Shown here in pieces: positions 1 through 7,630 of a stretch of DNA of 25,327 nt. Below the pieces are notes generated by a model, which worked only from the letters and a program-made list of their open reading frames with translations, was not told where the DNA came from and ran no database searches. The stretch spans positions 834 to 26,160 of the forward strand of contig CAYGZQ010000058.1 of assembly GCA_964354375.1 (NCBI GenBank), in the 5' to 3' direction. The position numbers and the translations under genes were made by a program. Source of the DNA: CAYGZQ01 sp964354375 [NCBI: uncultured Planctomycetota bacterium] (lineage in GTDB: Bacteria; JAJVIF01; JAPKYR01). Numbering within the stretch: position 1 is the first letter of the stretch; every line of letters begins with the position of its first letter.

Positions 1-146
1 ACCCGGATAGCAGCTACCTTACCGCTCGCTGCGCTCGCGGCAAGGGTAGCAGCTACCGGGGTTCGCAGTACCCGGATAGCAGCTACCTTACCGCTCGCTG
101 CGCTCGCGGCAAGGGTAGCAGCTAGCGGATAAGACCGGATAGCTAC
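1..146. repeat. Tandem 69-bp hairpin (REP-like) repeat
   Basis: A 69-bp unit at 1-69 is repeated at 70 onward and stays near-identical to about 123. A third fragment (GACCGGATAGCTAC, 133-146) runs over the stop codon of the minus-strand gene. Each unit folds back on itself: CCCGGATAGCAGCTACC near its left end faces GGGTAGCAGCTACCGGG at 44-60, and CCTTACCGC faces GCGGCAAGG inside. The core also holds GGTAGC-A-GCTACC. This resembles REP/BIME-type extragenic palindromes found downstream of genes. The element may continue to the left of the window. Confidence 0.75.
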
Positions 147-1747
147 AAGCTGATTTCGCTCAGCGCGTCGAGCAGGGGGATCAGTCTCTCCTGCGAGCAG
201 TTCCCCATGAGGCAGATCTGCAGCCAGTTGCGCTCGATGAGGTAGTCGCCCTTGTAGTAGAGGAAATAGCCCAGCTCCTCAAGCTCTCGACCTACTTCCA
301 TGGAGGTCAGACCGTCCGGGAGTGCGATGGTGATCGCAGCGGGACTCGCGTGCTCGTCCGGAGCGACGATCCGGAAGCCCAGTTCGCGCAGTCTGGCTCT
401 CAGCCACTGCGAGAGCTCAAGGGCTCTTGCGAACACGTCCTCGGACTCAAAGCGTTTCAGTGCCTGACGGAGGGCGTAAATCAGGTTCGAGGAGTGAGTG
501 AATGGAATCCCGCCGTTCAGTGCGTACAGGCCGAGATCGAGATACCTCGGAAGCTTCTCCGGGGCGGGTTTTATCTCGTGATTGTAGAACACCATGGACA
601 AGCCGGGGAATGCGCCGAGACCTTTCCCCGCTGCGCCCGACGTCAGGCGTACATCGCCGAGGTCGATCGGCACCGTCCCGATCGAGCTGATGGAGTCGAG
701 GCAGAGATGGATTTCTCTCCCGGCTGCGATTCTCTTAAGCATCCCAAGATCGTTCAGGATGCCGGTCGAAGTCTCGCAGTGAACGGCCCACAGCCATTTG
801 ATATCGGAGTTTCGGTCCAGCGCGACCTCTATCTGATCCGGGTCGAACGCCTCGCCCCAATCGATTCCAAGGGTGTCGAACGAAAGGCCGAATCGCGTCG
901 CGTGGTCCACAAGGCGGGAGCCGAATTCGCCGTTATTCAGGACGAGTCCGGGCTCTCTCTCCAAAGACAATTGCGCCGCGACAGCATCGTTGGCCAATGT
1001 TCCCGAGCCGACCATTATCTCGACTTTTTTCGCTCCTACAAGCCTGCAGAGTGTCTCTCTGGTTTCGCTGAGAGCGTTCCTGAACTCCTCGGAGCGGTGC
1101 GAGATGGGCGCCTGAGCGAACGCCCGCCGCACATCGGGACCGATCGCCACCGGTCCGGGCAGGAGTGTCACGTGCTCGTTCTCCGCCGGTGATGCGCTCT
1201 CTGGTTTGAAAAGTGATTTCGATAAGTCGCGCCAGGCTTCCAGCGTCAGGTACATCGGCTGGAACATCGCGCCGGGCTTGCCCACGAGAGGTCCGAACGG
1301 GACGAATCCCAGATGCTCGTAAAGCTTGACCTGGTTCACAATGCCCGAGATCACGGCAAGATCGTAGCCCTTCCCCATGCCGTAGCGTGCGATGTGTTTC
1401 ACAAGTCCGCCGAAAACCCTGCTGTTTCGGAACCTGTTGTCGACCGAGAGAAGCCTCAACTCGCAGATGGAGCGGTCCCGGGGGAGATAGGAATCGAGGT
1501 TATCGAGTTTCTGATCCAGCGAGAACGGGCGTTTGCTGCGCATGGCGATCATGCCCACCACCTTGTCCTCATGCAGGCAGACCATGTAGGTGTTTTCGCC
1601 GTCGAATTTATCGACCAGGCTGCGTCCGAGGTTCGCTTCGTTGTGGGGAATCTCCTCGACGAACGTTTCATAGTTGAGCCTGTTGATCTGCTCGAACTCC
1701 CGATCCTCCGATGCGATCTTGAACGTGAGAGGTTGATGTGAACGCAT
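143..1747 (-). CDS. GNAT acyltransferase / class V aminotransferase fusion
   Basis: The 534-residue protein has two parts. Residues about 8-175 look like a GNAT N-acyltransferase (central GYDLAVISG and LYEHLGFVPFGP segments), of the kind related to autoinducer-synthase and N-acyl amino acid synthases. Residues about 192-534 are a fold-type I PLP enzyme of aminotransferase class V, starting LLPGPVAIGPDVRRAF. D351 (CLDSISSIGT) should contact the pyridine nitrogen and K375 (SGAAGKGLGAFPG) should form the Schiff base, as in alanine-glyoxylate and serine-pyruvate aminotransferases. The start is supported by AAGGAG (minus strand, 1756-1761) lying inside the end of the upstream plsY-like gene, four bases away, so the two are probably co-translated. 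Substrates are not known. Inference: the enzyme makes and N-acylates an amine or amino acid, possibly for an aminolipid. A cytoplasmic location is expected because no signal peptide is present. Confidence 0.85.
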   Translation of the reverse strand: MRSHQPLTFKIASEDREFEQINRLNYETFVEEIPHNEANLGRSLVDKFDGENTYMVCLHEDKVVGMIAMRSKRPFSLDQKLDNLDSYLPRDRSICELRLLSVDNRFRNSRVFGGLVKHIARYGMGKGYDLAVISGIVNQVKLYEHLGFVPFGPLVGKPGAMFQPMYLTLEAWRDLSKSLFKPESASPAENEHVTLLPGPVAIGPDVRRAFAQAPISHRSEEFRNALSETRETLCRLVGAKKVEIMVGSGTLANDAVAAQLSLEREPGLVLNNGEFGSRLVDHATRFGLSFDTLGIDWGEAFDPDQIEVALDRNSDIKWLWAVHCETSTGILNDLGMLKRIAAGREIHLCLDSISSIGTVPIDLGDVRLTSGAAGKGLGAFPGLSMVFYNHEIKPAPEKLPRYLDLGLYALNGGIPFTHSSNLIYALRQALKRFESEDVFARALELSQWLRARLRELGFRIVAPDEHASPAAITIALPDGLTSMEVGRELEELGYFLYYKGDYLIERNWLQICLMGNCSQERLIPLLDALSEISL

Positions 1748-1751
1748 TCCA

Positions 1752-2390
1752 CTACTCCTTCTGGAGCAGATTACTCCGTTCGTCCTTCAGTTGACTGCGG
1801 GCTCTCATTCTGCCGATCTCGGCCGCGATGTTCTTTCTGTGTGCGAAAACAATTAGAGCCGCCAGCGCCGATACGCCGATAACGCTCGTTGCGGGAAGCC
1901 TCAGGGCCACAGGAACGAGCGGCGACAGGATCGCCGCGGCTACTCCGCTCAGGGTGAATTTCCTCGTCAGAGCAAACGTCAGGACGAAAACGCCGAGCAC
2001 GATAACTCCGATGAGCCAATTGAAAACCAGGACCGCACCCAGCGACGTCGCGACCCCCTTGCCGCCCCGGAATCCAAGCTGCACGGGCCAGATGTGTCCG
2101 AGGACCACCGCGATCATGACGAGAACAAGTCCGACCTGACCCAGCCCAAGATAAATCCCGGCGGCTACCGCGATCGCACCTTTCGCAAGGTCACCGAGAA
2201 ATGTGACGATGAATCCCCATGCACCGAACTTTCGACCCACGTTCTTCGCGCCGGCTGTGCCGCTCGAATGCTCTCGAATGTCCTCGCCCGAGCGCAAACG
2301 CACCAGGTAGTAGCCCGTGGAGAAACACCCCAGCAGATATGCGGCAGGGATCAATGCCATCCGACTCAATGATGCCAGTGAGAGACCCAT
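1752..2390 (-). CDS. plsY: PlsY-like glycerol-3-phosphate acyltransferase
   Basis: The 212-residue multi-pass membrane protein has the PlsY layout: a hydrophobic first helix (LIPAAYLLGCFSTGYYLVR), a first motif SSGTAGAKNVGR (42-53), GDLAKG (66-71), GHIWPVQLGFRGGKGVAT (98-115) and HRKNI (184-188). PlsY moves an acyl group from acyl-phosphate to glycerol 3-phosphate at the inner membrane. The first motif departs from the usual GSGNxGxTNxxR, with T45 in place of N and K49 in place of T, so the acceptor may not be the standard one. The stop lies four bases before the fusion gene at 1747, so the two form an operon. The start is uncertain: AGGGGA touches the ATG at 2390 directly, and Met11 (2360) would also give a PlsY-length protein. 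Confidence 0.85.
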   Translation of the reverse strand: MGLSLASLSRMALIPAAYLLGCFSTGYYLVRLRSGEDIREHSSGTAGAKNVGRKFGAWGFIVTFLGDLAKGAIAVAAGIYLGLGQVGLVLVMIAVVLGHIWPVQLGFRGGKGVATSLGAVLVFNWLIGVIVLGVFVLTFALTRKFTLSGVAAAILSPLVPVALRLPATSVIGVSALAALIVFAHRKNIAAEIGRMRARSQLKDERSNLLQKE

Positions 2391-2490
2391 TCCCCTAATC
2401 TATCCTCACGCCGCATAACGATGCAGCAGTTACCTGTTCCCAACCAGAGACGCGCGTTTCTTGCCGATTACCTCTATCGCACGTCAGACA

Positions 2491-2522
2491 AGAATGTGAC
2501 ATTGACCGCAAGCGTTTGTCAA
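2491..2522 (-). promoter_or_regulatory. Candidate promoter of plsY-like operon
   Basis: On the minus strand a perfect TTGACA lies at 2522-2517. A 17-base spacer would give TCACAT as -10 (3 of 6 matches), and other spacings are no better. The -35 is good and the -10 weak. Confidence 0.3.
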
Positions 2523-2639
2523 GTGCGAAGGAAATGCAAATGGTGCCGGCGAGTCGCGCGACCGAGCGCATCTGTTGAAGAAGCCTGCCCCACATGCCGC
2601 CACGCATCATCTCGAGAAAACGGGGTCTGGCAGTCCATG

Positions 2640-2669
2640 TTGACATGACCGCGAATCATGCTGCATTCT
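2640..2669 (+). promoter_or_regulatory. Candidate promoter of lipoprotein gene 2706
   Basis: A perfect TTGACA at 2640-2645 is followed after 18 bases by CATTCT (3 of 6 matches to TATAAT). This would start transcription roughly 30 bases before the gene. GAGGAGGG at 2693-2700 is the ribosome binding site for the ATG at 2706. Confidence 0.35.
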
Positions 2670-2705
2670 TGAGGTGAGTACACACTCTTCGCGAGGAGGG
2701 CGGTC

Positions 2706-5504
2706 ATGGTATCCCGTCCAAAAGCCATTCTCAGCCTTGTTTTCGCAAGCCTGCTTCTTATCACCTCATGCGCAGGACAGAGCCTTGATGGGGAGAGCCC
2801 GCTTGGTCCTGAGGGGCAGGGTCGCGATTCGGGGAAATCAACGCTCAGCAGCGCATGTAACCACTACCTGTGGGGATATTTCCTCGGTCGCATCGATCCC
2901 GGGGAGATGAAAATGGAGCTGGTTCCCCTCAGGGAGGTAGCGGACCACTGGAACGTGCTCAAGTTCCTCGAACAGGGACCGTGCACGGATTGCGTGAAGC
3001 TGGTGAGTTTCACACCGTCGGGAGACGGGAGTGTGCTGGTGGATGTCCAGATCACGCACCCGTTCGAAACGCTGACGCTTACCGGGTTCGATGTTCGCGG
3101 GATTTGCATGTTCACCGGGAATCATTCCTTCCCTGTATCGGGGTTGAGCATCTCTGACGGGTCGAAGGGACAGGGGGAGGTTGTGAACGCGGACGGGTTC
3201 ACGTCGCTGTACAACATCACGACTCAGGGATCGGGTCCGGGCGGTCTGCAGGGATATCTCAAGGGAAAATTGTCTACACCGGCGGCTCCGAGTGTCACGC
3301 TGAGCGGTTTCAAGAGGTACATATCGCCGGTCCCGGCCAATGTCCGCAATGCGTTCTATGTGGGGACATCGATCACGCAGACATTCAAAGTGGACATGCC
3401 CGATGATGCGCTGGGATTTGGCTATGCCGTCGATGCGTGCTGGGCGCCGCCGCTCGTGAAACCGGTCACCGACCCGATGAACGATTTCCCCCCGGAAGCG
3501 AATTGCCCGGAGCCGTGGCGAATGCAGGTGAGCCAGGAGCCGATCGGGCAGGGGCTGACCGATCAGGGCGGGTCGACAAAACTGACCATTGATGTAAGCG
3601 ACTGGCAGGGGAAAACCAGTTACTCCGCCCCTCTGGTTGAATGTCGGGAGTTGTTCGACGGAACACTGACCGCGTCGTGGGTACAGGATATCGCGGGCGA
3701 CAGTCGCTACGAGGTCACGGTCGAGAATCAGAAAAAGGCCTCAGTCGGGAGGTACAAGTGCCTTGTCTCGGTTGTTGACAATGAGAACGCGTCGGCGCCC
3801 GATTGGCTGGACCTCACCGCATATTATGTCCTCGGTCTCGGTGTCGCGCAGGGGCAGCCCGATCATCATGAGCTCTGGTACTACCACTCAGTCAATCTTC
3901 TGCCCGATGCGAACTTGACCGAGGCGATCGATCTTCTCGCAACGGCGAAGGCCGCCCGCTATGAGAAAGTCGTGCTGGCGGATTTCAAGCTCGGCACGGT
4001 CGACATTCAGAGCGAAACCTACTGGGAGCATCTGCAGACCTACGCGCAGGCAGCGGACGATATCGGCATAGAGGTGATCCCGTCGCTTGTGCCTATCGGG
4101 TATTCCGACGCGGTCTTGTGCCACGATCCGAACCTGATAGAGCCGCAGCCGGTTGAGGACTGCGTGTTCAAGGTGAGCGGCACGACCGCGCAGGTGGAGC
4201 AGGACCCCTCGACTGTCGTGGTGAACGGCGATTTCGAGAATCATACGGGCGATACTTTCCCGGGATGGATTCAGATGGACGGCGCGGGCGTGGAGACTTT
4301 CGCCGACACGAACATAAAGCACTCCGGGAGCTGCAGCATACGGTTCGAGAATTTCATCGCTCATCCGAACGGAAACGACCGAATCCGCCAGCAGGTTTCA
4401 ACCAAGCCGTGGCAGTGCTACGCGATCTCCTTCTGGGTCAGGACCGATAATGTCACCCCCGCGAGCGAAGTCAATCTCCAGGTTTTCAGCGATGATTTCT
4501 CACGGAACCTGGAATTCCTTTCGTTCGACATTCAGGAAACGCAGGACTGGACGCACTACTACGCGATATTCAACAGCCAGGAGGAGACATCGGCGCACAT
4601 ATATATCGGAATCTGGGGCGGGTCGAGCGGGAAGTTCTGGGTCGACGATGTGACGATAGAAAACGCGGGCCTGATCAACTTGATTCGCCGGGGAGGGGCG
4701 CCTCTGACCGTCACGAACGAAGCCGGAACGGTGACGTACCAGGAGGGAGTCGATTTCGAGCAGGTGGTCGATCCCCTTATGGGTCACGCGGGGAGCTACA
4801 CCGGCACGTTCGATCTGTACCACGCAAAACCCCTGATCACGCTTACGCCCGGCTCGGCGATCCACAACGGCGACCGGATTCTCGTCGATTACTATCATTG
4901 CGTCTTCGTCTACGACATGCAGCCTGCGTGCTGTCTCACCGAGGAGGCGGTGTTTGATATCTTCGAATCGACTTTGGCCAAGGTCAATGAGCTCATTCAT
5001 CCCACCGAAGTGTTCATAGCGGTCGACGAGCTCAGGTGCGTCAACTGGTGCGAGCTTTGTCAATCGACGGGGGAAACGCCCGGTGAGCTTCTCGCCGATG
5101 CAACTGAGCGCGTGGACCAGATCGCGCACGACATCAATCCGTCATGGAAGCTCATGACGTGGAGCGACATGTACGACCCGAATCACAACGCGCACGACAA
5201 TTACTATCTAGCCAACGGGACGCTGGAGGGCAGTTGGGAGGGGCTGCCGTCGAGTTGGGACATTGGAAACTGGCTGAGGATGTCGGACGAGACGCTTTCC
5301 TTTTTCCAGGACCACGGCAACCGCCAGATTCTGTGCGGGTACTACGATGAGGACGGTCCCGATTTCTCCATCTATGAGTGGCTAGACTTGTCGAAGCCGT
5401 ACTCCGGAGTGTACGCGGTGATGTACACGACATGGTGGAAGGGGTACGACGATCTCGAGGAATGGGCCGCGGTCGTGAAGCAGTGGGACGAGGACAACTG
5501 GTGA
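2706..5504 (+). CDS. Lipoprotein with glycosidase-like split barrel and CBM
   Basis: The 932-residue lipoprotein has a signal peptide ending LLLITSC (lipid Cys22). Residues about 50-275 are a diverged copy of the domain shared by the downstream lipoproteins: HYLWGYF, ITHPFETLTLTGFDVRGICMF, GYAVDACW and PVTDPMNDFPPEAN. The last two closely match the protein at 22979. Residues about 385-480 and 745-932 look like two halves of a (beta/alpha)8 barrel, with a carbohydrate-binding jelly-roll module (VVNGDFEN..., about 503-655, CBM4/9-like) inserted between them. D774-E775 in FIAVDELRCVN sits where GH20-type hexosaminidases carry their catalytic Asp-Glu pair. Inference: a surface-anchored carbohydrate-active protein; the substrate is not predictable, and the GH20 link rests only on motif and fold impressions. 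The ribosome binding site GAGGAGGG fixes the start. Confidence 0.85.
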   Translation: MVSRPKAILSLVFASLLLITSCAGQSLDGESPLGPEGQGRDSGKSTLSSACNHYLWGYFLGRIDPGEMKMELVPLREVADHWNVLKFLEQGPCTDCVKLVSFTPSGDGSVLVDVQITHPFETLTLTGFDVRGICMFTGNHSFPVSGLSISDGSKGQGEVVNADGFTSLYNITTQGSGPGGLQGYLKGKLSTPAAPSVTLSGFKRYISPVPANVRNAFYVGTSITQTFKVDMPDDALGFGYAVDACWAPPLVKPVTDPMNDFPPEANCPEPWRMQVSQEPIGQGLTDQGGSTKLTIDVSDWQGKTSYSAPLVECRELFDGTLTASWVQDIAGDSRYEVTVENQKKASVGRYKCLVSVVDNENASAPDWLDLTAYYVLGLGVAQGQPDHHELWYYHSVNLLPDANLTEAIDLLATAKAARYEKVVLADFKLGTVDIQSETYWEHLQTYAQAADDIGIEVIPSLVPIGYSDAVLCHDPNLIEPQPVEDCVFKVSGTTAQVEQDPSTVVVNGDFENHTGDTFPGWIQMDGAGVETFADTNIKHSGSCSIRFENFIAHPNGNDRIRQQVSTKPWQCYAISFWVRTDNVTPASEVNLQVFSDDFSRNLEFLSFDIQETQDWTHYYAIFNSQEETSAHIYIGIWGGSSGKFWVDDVTIENAGLINLIRRGGAPLTVTNEAGTVTYQEGVDFEQVVDPLMGHAGSYTGTFDLYHAKPLITLTPGSAIHNGDRILVDYYHCVFVYDMQPACCLTEEAVFDIFESTLAKVNELIHPTEVFIAVDELRCVNWCELCQSTGETPGELLADATERVDQIAHDINPSWKLMTWSDMYDPNHNAHDNYYLANGTLEGSWEGLPSSWDIGNWLRMSDETLSFFQDHGNRQILCGYYDEDGPDFSIYEWLDLSKPYSGVYAVMYTTWWKGYDDLEEWAAVVKQWDEDNW

Positions 5505-6223
5505 GCGCGGTCGAGGCAGTTAAGACGGCATCCAGAATATTCCTCCGGGGATTGTCATTCATGGTGAGGTCACGCAGGTTAATGAGGCGCCCCCTCGAAA
5601 ACACCATCATCTCATGGTGGCGCGAGCGTGATCTGCGTCCCGAGTTGGCCCCCTGTCTTCGCCATCCTCCCTCGCTTGCCGTTCCTCTGAACGACGAGGA
5701 AGTGCTGGTCGCGATGCTCATACTGATGCAATACGAGCAAGACAGTCTGGACCCGAAGGCCCTCATGAAGGGAAAACTGAGAGCGAAACGGTCTCACGTC
5801 GTCTGGCAGCTGTTTTTTCCTGGGCTTCTGGTCGTTTTGATTGCCTTCGAATGGGTTATGTACGGTCGGTTCTCCGTGCCTATTACCGCTGACGAAATTC
5901 CCCGCATATGTTACGTGATGCTGGCGATGGCGGTCTTCGGGCCCCTGGCGGCTTACGGCATGTTGATGTTACGACTGAAGACGGCTCAAGTGACCGGGTG
6001 CGTCCTGGTTGGGGGCCCAACATTGGTCATACTGGCGACTTTTTGGTTCGGGGGGATGTTTGTGTCCCCCTGGCTTGCGAATTTCACTCAGGGTCCGGTT
6101 TGGCATCTGGTCAGTGTCGGTGTGGCACTGCTGCTGATCTGTGTGGTAATCATGGGGTTGTCGCTCGGCGCAATGCTGGGCGTCCTGCTGGGGGCGGTTC
6201 ACAACGAAAGAGCGGTGTCGTGA
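5501..6223 (+). CDS. Small four-helix membrane protein, unknown function
   Basis: I do not recognise this protein. I chose the GTG at 5501 because it overlaps the upstream stop as GTGA, the usual sign of translational coupling, and has GAGGA at 5490-5494 six bases before it. A longer reading from 5378 would overlap the barrel gene by over 120 bases. The product has 240 residues: a basic soluble N-terminal stretch of about 100, then four hydrophobic segments near 101-121, 136-158, 164-188 and 203-232. The last is long and rich in Gly, Leu and Ala. The inner membrane is the likely location. The tight coupling suggests it works with, or is made in fixed ratio to, the lipoprotein before it. Confidence 0.7.
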   Translation: MSAVEAVKTASRIFLRGLSFMVRSRRLMRRPLENTIISWWRERDLRPELAPCLRHPPSLAVPLNDEEVLVAMLILMQYEQDSLDPKALMKGKLRAKRSHVVWQLFFPGLLVVLIAFEWVMYGRFSVPITADEIPRICYVMLAMAVFGPLAAYGMLMLRLKTAQVTGCVLVGGPTLVILATFWFGGMFVSPWLANFTQGPVWHLVSVGVALLLICVVIMGLSLGAMLGVLLGAVHNERAVS

Positions 6224-6280
6224 TGACTCGTGTAGTCATGCGCATCCTGCGCATGGTTCTTGTGTCTTCCGAAAGAACCA
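6223..6280. repeat. Three abutting perfect hairpins
   Basis: Three perfect inverted repeats lie end to end just after the membrane-protein stop: ATGACT-CGTGT-AGTCAT (6223-6239), ATGCGCA-TCC-TGCGCAT (6238-6254) and TGGTTCTT with AAGAACCA (6254-6261 / 6273-6280). There is no T-run after them, so they are not a standard intrinsic terminator. Confidence 0.7.
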
Positions 6281-6310
6281 CGTGCTACTCCACCCGGACA
6301 GACCCATTCC

Positions 6311-6339
6311 TTGACGACATGCTCGATTGATCTCATAAT
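6311..6339 (+). promoter_or_regulatory. Promoter of pseudopilin-like gene
   Basis: TTGACG (6311-6316), a 17-base spacer and CATAAT (6334-6339) give five of six matches in each box. It lies about 35 bases before the ribosome binding site AGGGAGG (6366-6372). Confidence 0.6.
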
Positions 6340-6380
6340 TCGCCTGTCCTTGCTAATTCTTTGCCAGGGAGGCTTCTGTG

Positions 6381-7502
6381 ATGAGGAGATACGTTCAATC
6401 GAAGGAATCAGTGCTCGTCGATTATCTCGTGTTCGTCCTGCTGATCGTGATTGTGACGTCCGGCGCCCTGATGGGTTGCCCGGGATTTGTGGAGGCACAA
6501 GGGAAAGCCCGGGAGGCTGAGATCAAGAGCAACATACACGCGATCCAGATTGCGCTCGAACGTTACGCTGTCGATACCGGTGGATATTACCCTTACATCC
6601 TGTACGGAGGCGATGAGACCGACACCTTCGTCAAGCCCGGCGGGGGAGCGTTGAACCTCGAAACCGGTGTGACTCCGTACTACCCGCCCGAGGAGCCCGA
6701 GTACAAGCCCTTCCAAAGCGATTGCGATGCGCTGATCCAGTTCGGGTATCTGGCGCAATACCCCTCTAACCCGCTGGTGGATCCGCTCAAGGAGAAGATC
6801 AGAACCGATCCGGCGGCAAACGGCTTTGGCCCGCTTGAACTGAGTTTCGACAAGCTCGGCGTAGTCCGGACGAACATCTGGACGAAGCCTTTCGACCGTG
6901 CGCTTCACTGTGTGAGGCGGGATGTCGGCGGGGCGAGCGGGAACCTGATGTGGGACGTCAGCGAGGGGCAGCGTCATCCGCCCTGGCCGATTATCGTGGT
7001 CCCCAACCCGCAGCCGCACTGGACCGGTTACGTGAATCCCGTGCTTGAGCCGGGCGCGAAGGCCGGTCGGGAGAAATTCAGAGACGATTACCAGTTCTGG
7101 CTGACGCCCGGGAATTTCTACTACTACGCGGTTTTCGAGGACCCGGGAGGGTATTCGGCCTTTGCCGCGGCCGAGGCCGGCCCCAATCCCGACGTACCGA
7201 TCGCCGGACTGCCAATCAACTACAACCTTTGCGGGTACGGGGAGATGCAGAATGCCGGGCAAGATGTCTACAACCTGTGGGGCGATTTCACCGAGCGGAG
7301 CCTTTTCACTGTGAACGAAAGACCGGCGACGGGGACCAGCATCGCGGCTGCGTATGTCGGTCCGGACGGTCGTCGGGACGGCGTGATAATCGTTGTGTCC
7401 GGCGGCGCAAGCATTAGGAGCGGCCCTGCGCCAGGTGTCCCGATCGATCAGGAGCAGCAGCCTGAGGAAGAGAAGGCGACGCCGTCCGAGCCGCGCTGGT
7501 AA
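6381..7502 (+). CDS. Pseudopilin-like (GspG-type) protein with altered processing site
   Basis: After a basic N-terminus there is one hydrophobic helix (residues 11-33) followed by AQGKAREAEIKSNIHAIQIA and LERYAVDTGGYYP. This is the typical run of type II secretion pseudopilins (GspG/PulG) and of type IV pilin-like proteins: helix, charged heptads, then TGxYP. The leader, however, reads KESVLVDYLVF where G-FTLIELLV is expected: the Gly at -1 is Glu9 and the +5 Glu is Asp14. Prepilin peptidase cleavage is therefore doubtful. The C-terminal 280 residues are rich in Pro, Gly and Tyr and end in an acidic, probably disordered tail. ATG 6381 is eight bases from AGGGAGG; the in-frame GTG at 6378 is a less likely start. 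No other secretion genes are nearby. Length 373 residues. Confidence 0.75.
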   Translation: MRRYVQSKESVLVDYLVFVLLIVIVTSGALMGCPGFVEAQGKAREAEIKSNIHAIQIALERYAVDTGGYYPYILYGGDETDTFVKPGGGALNLETGVTPYYPPEEPEYKPFQSDCDALIQFGYLAQYPSNPLVDPLKEKIRTDPAANGFGPLELSFDKLGVVRTNIWTKPFDRALHCVRRDVGGASGNLMWDVSEGQRHPPWPIIVVPNPQPHWTGYVNPVLEPGAKAGREKFRDDYQFWLTPGNFYYYAVFEDPGGYSAFAAAEAGPNPDVPIAGLPINYNLCGYGEMQNAGQDVYNLWGDFTERSLFTVNERPATGTSIAAAYVGPDGRRDGVIIVVSGGASIRSGPAPGVPIDQEQQPEEEKATPSEPRW

Positions 7503-7520
7503 CTCAGGGATGGGCTGAAT

Positions 7521-7600
7521 ATAAAGAAGGCGCCCCGTTTCGCTCCCGCCAAAAAGAAGGCGCCCCGCCTTACTATGCTGGAGCAAGCGAGACGGGGCGC
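7521..7600 (-). terminator. Tandem terminators of minus-strand lipoprotein gene
   Basis: Read on the minus strand, GCGCCCCG (7600-7593) pairs with CGGGGCGC (7567-7560) and is followed by CTTCTTTTT. A second CGGGGCGC (7537-7530), followed by CTTCTTTAT, can pair with the same first arm; that pairing extends to 15 positions with one G-T. On the plus strand no T-run follows, so this serves the gene at 7631-8830. Confidence 0.6.
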
Positions 7601-7630
7601 GTCGGCCGAGAAACCGACCTGCGATATGCC

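Larger units (their letters stand above)
2391..2705. other. Divergent intergenic control region
   Basis: This 315-bp gap separates the minus-strand plsY-like operon from the plus-strand lipoprotein. No convincing coding signal was seen. It holds candidate promoters in both directions (listed separately) and a small inverted repeat TTGAC-N11-GTCAA at 2502-2522 that overlaps the minus-strand -35 element and could be an operator. A segment at 2618-2632 (AACGGGGTCTGGCAG) has no assigned role. Confidence 0.5.

Noticed and set aside
1-130. CRISPR array
   Set aside because: Only two units with no spacers between them, and each unit is one long hairpin.
2618-2645. GGGGTCTGG-type sequence and GGGGACCGG at 22853 as marks of REP-associated transposases
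   Set aside because: The resemblance is a memory-level impression only and no transposase gene is present nearby.
2391-2646. Small open frames on both strands in the divergent gap
   Set aside because: No ribosome binding site, no recognisable motif and mutually overlapping; the region is better explained as promoters.
5378-5500. Upstream start of the small membrane protein
   Set aside because: It would overlap the barrel gene by more than 120 bases in another frame; the GTG at 5501 gives a coupled overlap with a good ribosome binding site.
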